A stretch of DNA of 64,000 nt, taken from contig NZ_CP064056.1 of the NCBI RefSeq assembly GCF_015775975.1, positions 1,178,001 through 1,242,000 of the forward strand, read 5' to 3'. Under the pieces are notes generated by a model. That model was not told the origin of the DNA, did no database searches, and saw only the letters and a list, made by a program, of their open reading frames with translations. Below, piece after piece: positions 1 to 11,512 of this stretch (position 1 is its first letter; the number at the start of each line of letters is the position of its first letter). The stretch is from Staphylococcus lloydii (GTDB lineage Bacteria > Bacillota > Bacilli > Staphylococcales > Staphylococcaceae). The translations under genes and the position numbers were made by a program.

Positions 1-839
1 ATGCAGACGCACATGATTTACCAATTATTTCTTCAAATTATGATACGTACTTAGTAGCGAACATCATAAACAGAGCCATGTATAATCAAATGATACGTAA
101 AGAGATATTAATTGTTGAAGATATAGTTAAACCGATTGATGATTCAACTGTCGTGTTTGAAGATATGAATCTCAATGATTATAAAGATAAGGCAAAAGCA
201 ACAGGACATTCTAGATTTCCTGTTCTTGATGACAATTGGAAATTGGTTGGCATTGTAACAAGCAAAGAAATTATTAATATGGACGACGATGAAATGATTG
301 CCCAAGTTATGACGCGTTCTCCAATTGATGTACAACTTTCAACTACAATAGCAAATTGCGCACACATTATGATTTGGGAAGGTATAGAGTTATTGCCAGT
401 AACTAATTTAAGTAAAAAATTAATTGGCGTTATATCAAGAGAAGATGTGTTAAAGTCGATGCAATTAATTGGTCGTCAGCCCCAAGTAGGCGACACGATT
501 AACGATCAAATCGCCAAACATATACATATCTCAAATGATACAATCCAAGTACAGACAACACCATTGTTAACTGATCAATTTGGCATGTTGAGTAAGGCAG
601 TCTTTGTGGCCATCATTGAGGAGACTGTACGATATGAAATGCGTAGATATAAAAAAATAGAAGTTATGATTGAAAACTTAAATATTTTTTATTTAAATAC
701 AGTACAAATTGAATCAGAGATAGATGTTCATTATGATATGTTAAATGTAGGTCGAAATTTTGCTAAATTGGAAGTAACAATGAAAACAGGCACACAAAAC
801 GTAGCTAAAGCAATGATTATGTGTCAAATAATAAACTAA
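1..839 (+). CDS. CBS/DRTGG-domain protein (YtoI-like), 5' end outside window
   Basis: The reading frame is open from the left edge (first full codon at position 3), so the apparent start at 78 is internal and 278 C-terminal residues are visible. The first ~35 residues look like the end of a DRTGG domain. Two CBS motifs follow (around visible residues 36-150, including the stretches GHSRFPVLDD and LLPVTN). The C-terminal ~110 residues resemble a hotdog/thioesterase-like fold. This order matches B. subtilis YtoI, whose role is unknown; CBS pairs usually bind adenosine nucleotides, so a sensor role is an inference. It lies 45 bp upstream of nrnA on the same strand and is probably co-transcribed with it. 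Confidence 0.85.
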   Translation, partial: ADAHDLPIISSNYDTYLVANIINRAMYNQMIRKEILIVEDIVKPIDDSTVVFEDMNLNDYKDKAKATGHSRFPVLDDNWKLVGIVTSKEIINMDDDEMIAQVMTRSPIDVQLSTTIANCAHIMIWEGIELLPVTNLSKKLIGVISREDVLKSMQLIGRQPQVGDTINDQIAKHIHISNDTIQVQTTPLLTDQFGMLSKAVFVAIIEETVRYEMRRYKKIEVMIENLNIFYLNTVQIESEIDVHYDMLNVGRNFAKLEVTMKTGTQNVAKAMIMCQIIN

Positions 840-884
840 GTAACTGTGACATAAAATGATAAAACCGAAAGGACACGATGAAAG

Positions 885-1820
885 ATGACAGAGATATTTA
901 ATGAAATTATGGAAGAAATAGAACAATATGAGACGATAATTATACATAGGCATGTACGTCCAGATCCAGATGCTTATGGTTCACAGTTAGGTTTGCAAGG
1001 TTATTTAAAAGCTAAATTTCCTCATAAAAACATCTTTGCTGTAGGAGAACGTGAACCTTCTTTAGATTTTATCGGAACGTTTAATGATATTAAGGACGAA
1101 GTATATCAAGAAGCACTTGTTATTGTTTGTGACACTGCGAATGCGCCAAGAGTGAGCGATTCAAGATATAACTTAGGTCAAAAGCTAATTAAAATTGACC
1201 ACCACCCAGCAGTCGATCAGTATGGAGATATTAATTACGTTAACACTGAAGCTTCTTCAACGAGTGAAATTATAAGTGATTTTATTAATTATTTTAATGA
1301 CTATTCAATTATTGATGGATCCATCGCAAGGTTATTGTACATTGGTATCGTTGGAGATACTGGAAGATTTTTATTTAATAACACTACTCCACACACGATG
1401 GAAGTCGCTAGCCAGTTGTTAACTTATGATTTTAATCATAACGAGGAATTAAATAATTTAGCGGAAAAAGATCCTAAATTGTTACCATTCCAAGGTTATG
1501 TTTTACAAAACTTTGATTTGAATGAACAAGGCTTTTGTAAGGTGATTATAACTACGGAAGTTTTAGAACAATTTAATATCGCCGCAAACGAAGCATCATT
1601 ATTTGTGAATACAATAGCTGACATTAAAGGTTTGAAAATTTGGCTGTTTGCTGTGGATGAAGGTAATGAAATTAGATGTCGTATTCGTTCTAAAGGCATT
1701 GTTATTAATGATGTCGCAAGTGACTTTGGTGGTGGAGGCCATCCAAATGCCTCAGGTGTATCAGTTGATAGTTGGGAAACATTTGAACAGTTAGCTACAG
1801 CGCTAAATAATAAATTATAA
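885..1820 (+). CDS. nrnA: DHH-family oligoribonuclease / pAp phosphatase NrnA
   Basis: A 311-residue DHH-DHHA1 phosphoesterase. N-terminal metal ligands are visible as H23, D27 and D29 in [10 protein letters not shown], followed by VCDTAN near residue 82 and the DHH signature (IDHHPA) near 105. The C-terminal substrate-binding motif [10 protein letters not shown] is near 282-291. Family members degrade 2-5 nt RNAs from the 5' end and dephosphorylate 3'-phosphoadenosine 5'-phosphate with Mn2+, finishing mRNA decay and recycling sulfur-assimilation by-products in the cytoplasm. The start at 885 follows an AAAGG-type RBS; the ATG at 878 is out of frame and stops after seven codons. It sits between the CBS protein and dnaE, as in other staphylococci and bacilli. 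Confidence 0.95.
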   Translation: MTEIFNEIMEEIEQYETIIIHRHVRPDPDAYGSQLGLQGYLKAKFPHKNIFAVGEREPSLDFIGTFNDIKDEVYQEALVIVCDTANAPRVSDSRYNLGQKLIKIDHHPAVDQYGDINYVNTEASSTSEIISDFINYFNDYSIIDGSIARLLYIGIVGDTGRFLFNNTTPHTMEVASQLLTYDFNHNEELNNLAEKDPKLLPFQGYVLQNFDLNEQGFCKVIITTEVLEQFNIAANEASLFVNTIADIKGLKIWLFAVDEGNEIRCRIRSKGIVINDVASDFGGGGHPNASGVSVDSWETFEQLATALNNKL

Positions 1821-1838
1821 GGATAAGAGGTGATAACA

Positions 1839-4800
1839 TTGGTTGCATATTTAAATATACATTCGGCATATGACTTACTAAATTCAAGTTTAAAGATTCA
1901 TGATGTCGTGACAAAAGCAACTAATGAAGGCTATACAGCTTTAGCCATTACCGATACGAATGTGCTGTATAGTTATCCTCAATTCTATGATGCGTGTATA
2001 AGTGCAAATATTAAACCTATTTTTGGCATGACATTATGGTTAACTGACGGTTTAACATCACTAGAAACAGTAGTGTTGGCTAAAAATAATCAAGGCTTAA
2101 CAGATTTAATAAAATTATCATCGGCGATTAAAATGAAAGATAAGGTTGAAACAAGTTACGAATGGTTAGCAAAATATGCTGATGAGCTAATTATCATTTT
2201 TAAAAATGTTAGTGAATCACATCAGAACATTGTGGAACAATTTAAATCTCATTCCGATCTTTACATTAATCATTTAAGTGAATCGATTATTGATGCGCCA
2301 ATGGTATGGTTGCAGAATGCAAACTATTTAAATAGAGAAGATGCAAATACAATTACAGCCTTGAATGCGATTCGAGACAATAAAAAATTAGATTTAGTTA
2401 ATGAACCTATTGATTATCATACACATGTATTAAGTGAAGATGAGTTGTTTGATTTGGACGTGCCTAAAGAAGCATTTGAAAATACAGAACGTATAGCACA
2501 TTTATGCACGGCTGAACTGAATTATCATCAAAATCTTTTACCTAAATTTCCAACGCCAGATAATTTAACGTCGAAAAATTATTTAATGCAAGTGCTCAAG
2601 CAACAGCTAGAGCAAAAAGGATTAAACCACAATGATAGTTATCGTCAACGTTTAAATTATGAGTTTAAAATCATTACCGATATGGGATTTGAAGATTATT
2701 TCTTAATAGTGAGTGATTTGATTCATTATGCAAAAACGAATGATGTCTTAGTAGGTCCTGGTAGGGGCTCTTCGGCCGGCTCATTAGTTAGTTTTCTGTT
2801 AGATATTACTACTATCGATCCAATTAAATATGATTTACTATTCGAACGATTTTTAAACCCGGAACGTGTCACAATGCCAGATATTGATATTGATTTTGAA
2901 GATACAAAAAGAGACAAAGTCATTCAATATGTCCAAGAAAAATATGGTGATAATCATGTGGCAGGAATTGTAACGTTTGGTCATTTATTAGCTAGAGCAG
3001 TTGCACGAGATGTAGGGCGAATAATCGGTTTTGATGACGTAACGCTTAATGAAGTATCCAAATTAATCCCTTATAAGTTAGGCATCACATTAGATGAGGC
3101 ATATAAGGATGAGGCATTTAAAGATTTCGTTCATCGTAATCATCGTAACGAAAGATGGTTCGAAATTTGCAAAAAATTAGAAGGTCTCCCACGTCATACA
3201 TCTACACACGCAGCTGGCATAATAATAAACGACCAACCAATATATGACTATGCACCACTTACACTAGGTGATAATGGCGTCTTAACGCAGTGGACGATGA
3301 CCGAAGCCGAAAGAATTGGATTATTAAAAATCGACTTTTTAGGGCTTAGAAACTTATCAATTATCCATCAAATAGTTAAACAAGTTAAATACGATTTAAA
3401 TATAACAATAGATATAGAACAAATTCCTTTCGATGATAACGAAGTATTTCGCTTATTATCTTCTGGTGATACAACAGGGATATTCCAATTAGAAAGCGAC
3501 GGTATACGCAATGTTTTAAAAAAATTGCAACCAGAGCATTTTGAAGATATCGTAGCCGTTACATCTTTATATAGACCAGGACCAATGGAGGAAATTCCTA
3601 CTTATATTACACGTAGACACGAGCCTTCAAAAGTTGAATATTTACATGAGGATTTAGCACCTATTTTAAAAAAGACTTACGGCGTTATCATTTATCAAGA
3701 ACAAATTATGCAAATAGCTAGTAAATTCGCTGGGTTTAGTTATGGTGAAGCGGATATTCTAAGACGTGCGATGAGTAAAAAAAATAGGGCTGTTCTCGAA
3801 AATGAGCGACAGCATTTTGTAAAAGGTGCAGTGGAAAATGGATATGACGAACAGCTAAGCAAACAAATTTTTGATTTAGTTTTAAAATTCGCAGACTATG
3901 GTTTTGCGAGAGCGCATGCGGTAAGTTATTCAAAAATAGCTTATATTATGACTTATTTAAAAGTACATTACCCCAATTATTTTTACGCCAATATATTAAG
4001 TAATATTATAGGCAGTGAACAAAAGACAGCGGCTATTATCGATGAAGCTAAACACCAACACATTGATATTTTACCGCCACACATTAATTATAGTCATTGG
4101 TTTTATAAAGCAACGCGGAATGGTATTTACTTATCTCTTGGGGCAATCAAAGGCGTAGGTTATCAAAGCGTAAAATTAATCATCGAAACGCGCCAAGCGG
4201 ATGGTAATTTCAAAGACTTTTTCGATTTTGCTCGTCGTATACCTAAAAGAATTAAAACACGTAAATTGTTAGAGGCATTGATTCTAGTAGGAGCCTTTGA
4301 TCAGCTAGGACAAAATCGTGCCACGTTACTACAATCTATAGATCAAGTATTAGATGATGTTTCCAGTATTGAACAAGATGATTTAATTTTTGACGTCTTA
4401 ACGCCAAAAACGACGTATGAAGAGAAAGAAGAGTTGCCGGATAAAGTGTTGAGTGATTATGAAAAAGAATACTTAGGATTTTATATTTCGACGCATCCGG
4501 TAGAAAAAGCTTTTAATAAAAAACAATATTTAGGTATTTATAAATTAACTAATGCTGTTAATCATAAGCCAATCTTTATACAACTTGAGCAAATAAAAAA
4601 AATTCGAACTAAAAATGGTCAAAATATGGCTTTTATCACTATAAATGATGGCAACAATACTATGGATGGCGTCGTATTTCCTGATGTGTATAAAAAGTAT
4701 GAACAATTATTATCACAAGAAAGCATGTTAACTGTAAGAGGTAAATTTGAGCGTAGAAATAATAAATTACAACTGATAATTTCTCAAATAAGCAGTTTAG

Positions 4801-5027
4801 AAGAGTTTGAACAAGCAATCATTCAAAATGCACGACAAATTGTTATTCGACAAGATAAAGACATTGACGAAATAGCACAACTTTCTAATGAGGAAACTAC
4901 GCATAGTTTACCTGTCGAGTTTTATGATGAAACAACTAATAAAATGAATTTTATAGGTTATATAAATAATGATGATATTTCGCAATTTATTTTGCACTTT
5001 GACCCAGCAGACATTAGAATTATATAA
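1839..5027 (+). CDS. dnaE: DNA polymerase III alpha subunit DnaE
   Basis: A C-family replicative polymerase of 1062 residues that in Firmicutes extends RNA primers before hand-over to PolC. An N-terminal PHP domain (about residues 1-200), the polymerase palm with catalytic Asps in PDIDIDF (D348, D350, D352), fingers, helix-hairpin-helix and a C-terminal OB fold (about 930-1010) can be followed. There is no inserted DnaQ-type proofreading domain, as expected for DnaE next to PolC. I chose the TTG at 1839: AGAGGTG ends six bases before it and the product then begins MVAYLNIH like other staphylococcal DnaE proteins. The in-frame GTG at 1830 overlaps that RBS. A strong terminator follows. Confidence 0.97.
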   Translation: MVAYLNIHSAYDLLNSSLKIHDVVTKATNEGYTALAITDTNVLYSYPQFYDACISANIKPIFGMTLWLTDGLTSLETVVLAKNNQGLTDLIKLSSAIKMKDKVETSYEWLAKYADELIIIFKNVSESHQNIVEQFKSHSDLYINHLSESIIDAPMVWLQNANYLNREDANTITALNAIRDNKKLDLVNEPIDYHTHVLSEDELFDLDVPKEAFENTERIAHLCTAELNYHQNLLPKFPTPDNLTSKNYLMQVLKQQLEQKGLNHNDSYRQRLNYEFKIITDMGFEDYFLIVSDLIHYAKTNDVLVGPGRGSSAGSLVSFLLDITTIDPIKYDLLFERFLNPERVTMPDIDIDFEDTKRDKVIQYVQEKYGDNHVAGIVTFGHLLARAVARDVGRIIGFDDVTLNEVSKLIPYKLGITLDEAYKDEAFKDFVHRNHRNERWFEICKKLEGLPRHTSTHAAGIIINDQPIYDYAPLTLGDNGVLTQWTMTEAERIGLLKIDFLGLRNLSIIHQIVKQVKYDLNITIDIEQIPFDDNEVFRLLSSGDTTGIFQLESDGIRNVLKKLQPEHFEDIVAVTSLYRPGPMEEIPTYITRRHEPSKVEYLHEDLAPILKKTYGVIIYQEQIMQIASKFAGFSYGEADILRRAMSKKNRAVLENERQHFVKGAVENGYDEQLSKQIFDLVLKFADYGFARAHAVSYSKIAYIMTYLKVHYPNYFYANILSNIIGSEQKTAAIIDEAKHQHIDILPPHINYSHWFYKATRNGIYLSLGAIKGVGYQSVKLIIETRQADGNFKDFFDFARRIPKRIKTRKLLEALILVGAFDQLGQNRATLLQSIDQVLDDVSSIEQDDLIFDVLTPKTTYEEKEELPDKVLSDYEKEYLGFYISTHPVEKAFNKKQYLGIYKLTNAVNHKPIFIQLEQIKKIRTKNGQNMAFITINDGNNTMDGVVFPDVYKKYEQLLSQESMLTVRGKFERRNNKLQLIISQISSLEEFEQAIIQNARQIVIRQDKDIDEIAQLSNEETTHSLPVEFYDETTNKMNFIGYINNDDISQFILHFDPADIRII

Positions 5028-5058
5028 CTTTTACACTATTATAAATTATGATATAGTT

Positions 5059-5096
5059 AACTGATGGTTATTGAACATTTACCATCAGTTTTCTTA
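5059..5096 (+). terminator. Rho-independent terminator of dnaE
   Basis: A perfect 10-bp stem, AACTGATGGT (5059-5068) against ACCATCAGTT (5081-5090), is followed by TTTTCTT. It separates the nrnA-dnaE unit from the malic enzyme unit. Confidence 0.85.
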
Positions 5097-5245
5097 TGAA
5101 ATTTAGTGTATATTTTTATTAAGCTATTTTAATTAGAAATTTGTTACACACATTTATTTATCTCGTCTAATAATTGTTATATAGTTAATGGTGTAATAAA
5201 AATATATATAATTACTCAATATATTTGTCTGGGGGCGACGTAAGC

Positions 5246-6481
5246 ATGTCATTAAGAGATGAAGCATTAGAAATGCACAGAAAAAATAAAGGTAAACTTG
5301 AAGTCAATGCTAAAGTAAAAGTTACAAATAAAGAAGAATTAAGTTTAGCTTATTCACCAGGTGTAGCCGAACCTTGTAAAGAAATTCACGAAGATAAAAG
5401 AAAAGTATTTGATTATACAATGAAAAGTAATACCGTTGCAGTAGTCACTGATGGCTCTGCTGTTTTAGGATTAGGTGATATTGGTGCTGAAGCGAGTATA
5501 CCTGTAATGGAAGGTAAAGCCGTATTATTTAAAAGTTTTTCAGGCATAGATGGTATTCCATTAGCATTAGATACTAAAGATACTGAAGAAATTATTAGAA
5601 CTGTAAAACTAATTGAACCAAACTATGGTGGCATTAACTTAGAAGATATTTCTGCGCCACGTTGTTTTGAAATTGAAGAACGTTTGAAAAAAGAAACTAA
5701 AATTCCAGTATTCCATGATGACCAACACGGTACTGCTATTGTTACAGTAGCAGGTTTAATTAATGCGCTTAGAATTGTTGATAAAGATTTATCAGATATT
5801 AAAGTAGTATTAAACGGAGCCGGAGCGGCAGGTATCGCTATCGTTAAATTACTTTATTCATATGGTGTACATGACATGGTAATGTGTGATTCAAGAGGAG
5901 CGATTTATGAAGGTCGTCCAGCTGGTATGAATGACACGAAAGAATATGTAGCTAAATGGACAAATAGAGATAAAATAGATGGTAAGCTTGAAGATGTGAT
6001 TAAAGACGCCGATGTCTTTATCGGTGTTTCTGTAGCTGACTTATTATCAAAAGAAATGGTTGAGTCAATGGCTGATGATCCAATTATTTTTGCAATGGCT
6101 AATCCTAACCCAGAAATTAACCCTAATGACGCAAAAGAAGCTGGTGCAAAAGTTATCGGTACTGGTCGTTCAGATTTTCCAAACCAAATTAACAATGTGT
6201 TAGCGTTCCCTGGCATTTTCAGAGGAGCCTTAGATGTAGAAGCTACTCACATTAATGAACAAATGAAAAGAGCTGCTGTTGAAGCAATTGCTGATTTAAT
6301 AAAACCAGAAGAGTTAAATCCAGATTATTGTATCCCAGCGCCTTTCGATAATAGAGTTGCGCCATCAGTAGCTAGAGAAGTTGCTAAAGCTGCGATGGAA
6401 TCAGGTGTTGCTAGAACTGAAGTTGACCCTGAAGAAATTTATAATAAAACAATAAAATTAACCGAATTAAACTCAAAATAA
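5246..6481 (+). CDS. NAD(P)-dependent malic enzyme
   Basis: A 411-residue bacterial-type malic enzyme that decarboxylates malate to pyruvate, linking the TCA cycle to pyruvate and NAD(P)H supply. The malic N-terminal domain contains the conserved AYSPGVAEP and FHDDQHGTA stretches. The NAD-binding domain carries the dinucleotide motif GAGAAGIA and the ANPNPE segment. The ATG at 5246 gives MSLRDEALEMHRK, the usual staphylococcal N-terminus, with GGGGGCG about 10 bases upstream. A TTG at 5225 is in frame but would place the RBS inside the gene. accD and accA follow on the same strand after 61 bp without a clear terminator, so read-through to lipid synthesis genes is possible. Confidence 0.94.
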   Translation: MSLRDEALEMHRKNKGKLEVNAKVKVTNKEELSLAYSPGVAEPCKEIHEDKRKVFDYTMKSNTVAVVTDGSAVLGLGDIGAEASIPVMEGKAVLFKSFSGIDGIPLALDTKDTEEIIRTVKLIEPNYGGINLEDISAPRCFEIEERLKKETKIPVFHDDQHGTAIVTVAGLINALRIVDKDLSDIKVVLNGAGAAGIAIVKLLYSYGVHDMVMCDSRGAIYEGRPAGMNDTKEYVAKWTNRDKIDGKLEDVIKDADVFIGVSVADLLSKEMVESMADDPIIFAMANPNPEINPNDAKEAGAKVIGTGRSDFPNQINNVLAFPGIFRGALDVEATHINEQMKRAAVEAIADLIKPEELNPDYCIPAPFDNRVAPSVAREVAKAAMESGVARTEVDPEEIYNKTIKLTELNSK

Positions 6482-6542
6482 TATTGTGCTATAAACGTAG
6501 GATGATAGTAATCATTGTCGGTGGTTAAGTGGAGGTTTACTC

Positions 6543-7409
6543 ATGTTTAAAGATTTTTTTAATCGTAGTAGTAAAAAGAAAAAGTATGTAACTGTATCGG
6601 ATTCGAAACAGAGTGATGTACCAGCGGGTATCATGACGAAGTGCCCAAAATGTAAAAAAATAATGTATACAAAAGAATTATCCGAGAATTTAAATGTATG
6701 TTTCAATTGTGACCACCATATCGCACTTACTGCTTATAAAAGAATCGAAGCTATTTCAGATGAAAATACATTTGAGGAATTTGACAAAGGTATGACTTCT
6801 GCAAATCCATTAGATTTTCCAAGTTATGAAGAAAAAGTTCAAAAAGATCAGCAAAAGACTGAACTTAACGAAGCAGTTGTTACAGGTACCGCTAAGTTAG
6901 ACGGTATTGATTATGGTGTAGCAGTTATGGATGCGAGATTTAGAATGGGAAGTATGGGTGCAGTAGTCGGTGAAAAAATTTGCCGTATTATAGAATATTG
7001 TACTGAACATCGTTTACCATTTATTCTGTTTTCAGCTAGTGGTGGTGCTAGAATGCAGGAAGGTATTATCTCATTAATGCAAATGGGTAAGACAAGTGTG
7101 TCATTAAAAAAACATGCTAATGCAGGTTTATTGTATATTTCATACTTAACTAACCCAACTACCGGTGGTGTATCTGCAAGCTTTGCTTCAGTGGGTGATA
7201 TAAATATTAGTGAACCTAAAGCATTAATTGGTTTTGCTGGTAGACGTGTCATCGAACAAACAATTAATGAAAAATTACCGGACGATTTCCAAACTGCAGA
7301 ATTTCTATTAGAACATGGTCAATTAGATAAAGTCGTTCATAGAAAAGAAATGAAAGAAACTTTAGCTAATATTTTAAAAATGCACCAAGAGGTGAAAAAC
7401 AATGCTTGA
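6543..7409 (+). CDS. accD: Acetyl-CoA carboxylase carboxyltransferase subunit beta
   Basis: A 288-residue beta subunit of the carboxyltransferase that moves CO2 from carboxybiotin to acetyl-CoA, giving malonyl-CoA for fatty acid synthesis. The N-terminal zinc ribbon is intact: C34-x2-C37 and C53-x2-C56. A crotonase-fold body contains the oxyanion and CoA-binding Gly-rich stretch around [10 protein letters not shown]. The ATG at 6543 has GGAGG nine bases upstream. The stop codon overlaps the accA start by 8 nt in another frame, which implies translational coupling for the 1:1 AccA:AccD heterotetramer. The biotin carboxylase and BCCP genes are not in this window. Confidence 0.97.
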   Translation: MFKDFFNRSSKKKKYVTVSDSKQSDVPAGIMTKCPKCKKIMYTKELSENLNVCFNCDHHIALTAYKRIEAISDENTFEEFDKGMTSANPLDFPSYEEKVQKDQQKTELNEAVVTGTAKLDGIDYGVAVMDARFRMGSMGAVVGEKICRIIEYCTEHRLPFILFSASGGARMQEGIISLMQMGKTSVSLKKHANAGLLYISYLTNPTTGGVSASFASVGDINISEPKALIGFAGRRVIEQTINEKLPDDFQTAEFLLEHGQLDKVVHRKEMKETLANILKMHQEVKNNA

Positions 7410-8346
7410 TTTTGAGAAGCCACTTTATGAAATTAAAAATAAAATAGAATCATTAAAAGAATCTCAAGAAAAAAATGATGTAGACTTACAAGAAGAAATT
7501 GATATGTTAGAAGCATCATTAGATAGAGAAACTCATAAAGTTTATACAAATTTAAAACCTTGGGACCGTGTGCAATTAGCTAGGTTACAAGAAAGACCAA
7601 CGTCATTAGACTACATCCCATTAATTTTTGATTCTTTCATTGAATTACATGGAGATCGTAATTTTAGAGACGATCCCGCTATGATTGGTGGTATTGGTTA
7701 TTTAAATGGCCAAGCCGTAACAGTAGTAGGACAACAAAGAGGTAAAGATACGAAAGATAATATTTATCGTAACTTTGGGATGGCGCATCCAGAAGGTTAT
7801 AGAAAAGCGCTTCGTTTAATGAAGCAGGCTGAAAAATTTAATAGACCTATTTTTACATTTATTGATACAAAAGGTGCGTATCCAGGTAAAGCAGCTGAAG
7901 AACGTGGTCAAAGTGAATCTATCGCAAGAAACTTAGTAGAAATGGCATCGTTAACAGTACCTGTTATTTCAATAGTTATTGGTGAAGGTGGAAGTGGTGG
8001 CGCACTTGGTCTCGGTATTACTAACAAAATTTTAATGCTTGAAAACAGTACTTATTCTGTTATTTCCCCTGAAGGGGCATCGGCATTATTATGGAAAGAT
8101 AGTAATTTAGCTAAAATAGCTGCAGAAACAATGAAAATAACAGCAAAAGATTTACAAGAACTAAAAGTTGCTGATGATGTTGTTGAAGAACCACTAGGTG
8201 GTGCGCATCATGATGTTGAATTACAGGCACAAAATATTAAAGCAAAATTTGAACAATATTTAGCTGAATTGAATAAGATGAATGCTGAAGAACTCGTTGA
8301 AGATCGTTATGAAAAATTCAGAAATATCGGGTCATTTCATGAATAA
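7402..8346 (+). CDS. accA: Acetyl-CoA carboxylase carboxyltransferase subunit alpha
   Basis: A 314-residue alpha subunit that pairs with AccD. An N-terminal helical segment (about 1-80) is followed by the crotonase-fold core with conserved ELHGDR, GHPEGYRK-like (AHPEGYRK) and [10 protein letters not shown] stretches. The start codon lies inside accD (8-nt overlap), preceded by AGAGGTG. A strong terminator follows immediately, so accDA, possibly with the malic enzyme gene, ends here. Length and motifs are normal for the family. Confidence 0.97.
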   Translation: MLDFEKPLYEIKNKIESLKESQEKNDVDLQEEIDMLEASLDRETHKVYTNLKPWDRVQLARLQERPTSLDYIPLIFDSFIELHGDRNFRDDPAMIGGIGYLNGQAVTVVGQQRGKDTKDNIYRNFGMAHPEGYRKALRLMKQAEKFNRPIFTFIDTKGAYPGKAAEERGQSESIARNLVEMASLTVPVISIVIGEGGSGGALGLGITNKILMLENSTYSVISPEGASALLWKDSNLAKIAAETMKITAKDLQELKVADDVVEEPLGGAHHDVELQAQNIKAKFEQYLAELNKMNAEELVEDRYEKFRNIGSFHE

Positions 8347-8355
8347 AATAAAGTG

Positions 8356-8386
8356 AACCTCTCTAAAAACTAGAGAGGTTTTTTTG
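8356..8386 (+). terminator. Rho-independent terminator of accDA
   Basis: A perfect 10-bp stem, AACCTCTCTA (8356-8365) with TAGAGAGGTT (8371-8380), has a 5-nt loop and runs into seven Ts. Confidence 0.95.
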
Positions 8387-8438
8387 AAGTTTACTTTATA
8401 ATTATATTTTTTAATTAGCTGAATAAAATGATAAATAA

Positions 8439-8493
8439 TTAAAACGCTTTCCTATTAAATTCTATAAAAATATTGATAATTAAAACGTTTACA
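8439..8493 (+). promoter_or_regulatory. Two cre-like sites upstream of pfkA
   Basis: TTAAAACGCTTTCC (8439-8452) and TTAAAACGTTTACA (8480-8493) each keep the AAACG-y-TT core of the CcpA catabolite element TGWAARCGYTWNCW, with two and one mismatches. Their starts are 41 bp apart, about four helical turns. A TTGATA (8473-8478) with a poor -10 about 17 bp downstream could be the promoter. CcpA control of pfkA-pyk is known in Firmicutes; binding here is inferred. Confidence 0.5.
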
Positions 8494-8548
8494 TAAATTA
8501 ATAAACCTTATATTTATGGCACCATATGTGAATTTATGGTATTTTTAA

Positions 8549-9550
<1,002 letters not shown>

Positions 9551-9570
9551 TTATTCGGGAGGCAATTACA

Positions 9571-11331
9571 ATGAGAAAAACAAAAATTGTATGTACGATT
9601 GGACCAGCATCAGAATCTGAAGAAATGTTAGAAAAATTAATGAAAGCTGGTATGAACGTTGCCAGATTGAACTTTTCACACGGTGACTTTGATGAGCATC
9701 AAGCACGTATTGACACTATCAGAAAAGTTTCTAAACGTTTAGGTAAAACTGTAGCTATCTTACTTGATACTAAAGGACCAGAAATCCGTACTCATAATAT
9801 GAAAGACGGTGCTATTGAATTAGAAAAAGGTACAGAAGTTATCGTTAGCATGACTGAAGTTGAAGGTACTCCAGAAAAATTCTCTGTAACTTATGACAAC
9901 CTTATTAATGACGTAGGTGAAGGTTCTTATATCTTATTAGATGATGGTTTAATTGAATTACAAGTTAAACAAATAGATAAAGAAAAAGGCGAAGTGCTTT
10001 GTGACGTATTAAATACTGGTGAACTTAAAAATAAAAAAGGAGTTAACTTACCTGGCGTAAAAGTTAACTTACCTGGTATTACTGATAAAGATGCTGAAGA
10101 TATTAAATTTGGTATTAGACAAGGTGTAGACTTTATTGCAGCAAGTTTCGTACGTCGTCCAAGTGACGTATTAGACATTCGTAAATTATTAGAAGAAAAC
10201 AAAAACGACACAATTAGTATTATTCCTAAAATTGAAAACCAAGAGGGTATCGACAACATTGAAGAAATTTTAGAAGTATCTGATGGTTTAATGGTAGCAC
10301 GTGGTGACATGGGTGTTGAAATCCCACCAGAATCTGTGCCAATGGTACAAAAAGATTTAATTAGAAAATGTAACAAACTAGGTAAGCCAGTTATTACTGC
10401 AACTCAAATGTTAGATTCTATGCAACGTAATCCACGTGCAACGCGTGCAGAAGCAAGTGACGTTGCTAACGCTATTTATGATGGTACAGATGCAGTAATG
10501 TTATCAGGTGAAACTGCAGCAGGATCATATCCAGAAGAAGCTGTTAAAACAATGAGAAATATTGCTGTTTCAGCTGAAGCTGCACAAGATTATAAACAAT
10601 TATTATCTGACCGTACAAAATTAGTAGAAACATCATTAGTTAATGCAATTGGTGTATCAGTTGCACACACTGCATTAAACTTAAGTGTTAAAGCTATTGT
10701 CGCAGCTACAGAAAGTGGTTCTACTGCTCGTACAATTTCTAAATATAGACCAAAATCAGACATTATTGCCGTTACGCCAAGTGCTGAAACTGCACGCCAA
10801 TGTGCTTTAGTATGGGGCGTTTATCCTGTAGTTAAACAAGGTCGTAAAACGACAGATGCATTGTTAAATAACGCAGTTGCAACAGCTGTTGAAACTGAAA
10901 GAGTACAAAATGGTGATTTAATCATTATTACTGCTGGTGTGCCAACAGGTGAAAAAGGTACTACTAACATGATGAAATTACACTTAGTAGGCGATGAAAT
11001 CGCAAATGGCCAAGGTGTTGGGCGTAACTCAGTAGTAGGTAAAACATTAGTAGCTAACAGTGCTAGTGATTTAGAAGGTGTAGACTTATCAGATAAAGTA
11101 ATCGTTACTACATCAGTTGATGAAACTTTAATACCATATATTGAACAAGCATTAGGTTTAATAACAGAAGAAAATGGTATTACTTCACCAAGCGCAATCG
11201 TTGGATTAGAAAAAGGTATTCCGACAATTGTTGGTGTTGAAAATGCTACAACTGAAATCCAAAGCGATAACTTAGTAACTGTCGATGCTAACCAAGGTAA
11301 AGTATTCGAAGGTTACGCTAACGTGCTTTAA
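9571..11331 (+). CDS. pyk: Pyruvate kinase with C-terminal PEP-utiliser-like domain
   Basis: A 586-residue enzyme that converts PEP and ADP to pyruvate and ATP. The TIM barrel starts [14 protein letters not shown] and carries the substrate motif [10 protein letters not shown] and the [10 protein letters not shown] segment. A B domain, a C domain and the extra ~110-residue C-terminal domain of bacillar enzymes follow. That extra domain is related to the phosphohistidine domain of PEP synthase, where a TSHA motif carries the catalytic His; here the equivalent is TSPSA, so the His is absent and the domain is probably structural or allosteric. A good RBS (CGGGAGG) precedes the ATG. Second gene of the pfkA operon. 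Confidence 0.98.
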   Translation: MRKTKIVCTIGPASESEEMLEKLMKAGMNVARLNFSHGDFDEHQARIDTIRKVSKRLGKTVAILLDTKGPEIRTHNMKDGAIELEKGTEVIVSMTEVEGTPEKFSVTYDNLINDVGEGSYILLDDGLIELQVKQIDKEKGEVLCDVLNTGELKNKKGVNLPGVKVNLPGITDKDAEDIKFGIRQGVDFIAASFVRRPSDVLDIRKLLEENKNDTISIIPKIENQEGIDNIEEILEVSDGLMVARGDMGVEIPPESVPMVQKDLIRKCNKLGKPVITATQMLDSMQRNPRATRAEASDVANAIYDGTDAVMLSGETAAGSYPEEAVKTMRNIAVSAEAAQDYKQLLSDRTKLVETSLVNAIGVSVAHTALNLSVKAIVAATESGSTARTISKYRPKSDIIAVTPSAETARQCALVWGVYPVVKQGRKTTDALLNNAVATAVETERVQNGDLIIITAGVPTGEKGTTNMMKLHLVGDEIANGQGVGRNSVVGKTLVANSASDLEGVDLSDKVIVTTSVDETLIPYIEQALGLITEENGITSPSAIVGLEKGIPTIVGVENATTEIQSDNLVTVDANQGKVFEGYANVL

Positions 11332-11351
11332 TATGTAAATAAGCTTTACTA

Positions 11352-11398
11352 AAAAAAAACGTCAATTTCTATAGTAAATATAGAGATTGACGTTTTTT
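11352..11398 (+). terminator. Rho-independent terminator of pfkA-pyk
   Basis: A 15-bp stem (11359-11373 with 11379-11393, one G-U pair) is preceded by an A tract and followed by a T tract. It could also act on the other strand. Confidence 0.93.
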
Positions 11399-11512
11399 AG
11401 TATGAAAAGTGAGTTAATCTTATAAAATATTTGGCACGTGAAACTATAATAGGAGTGGTCTTAGACATTCTATAACAGGGTAGTCAACTGTAAACAAAAC
11501 TGCAAAAAGCAT

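Noticed and set aside
1830..1838. GTG start for dnaE nine bases upstream
   Set aside because: This codon overlaps the RBS AGAGGTG; homologs begin at the TTG-coded Met.
9927..10376. 149-codon antisense ORF inside pyk
   Set aside because: Shadow of the strongly biased pyk coding frame; no RBS and no plausible protein features.
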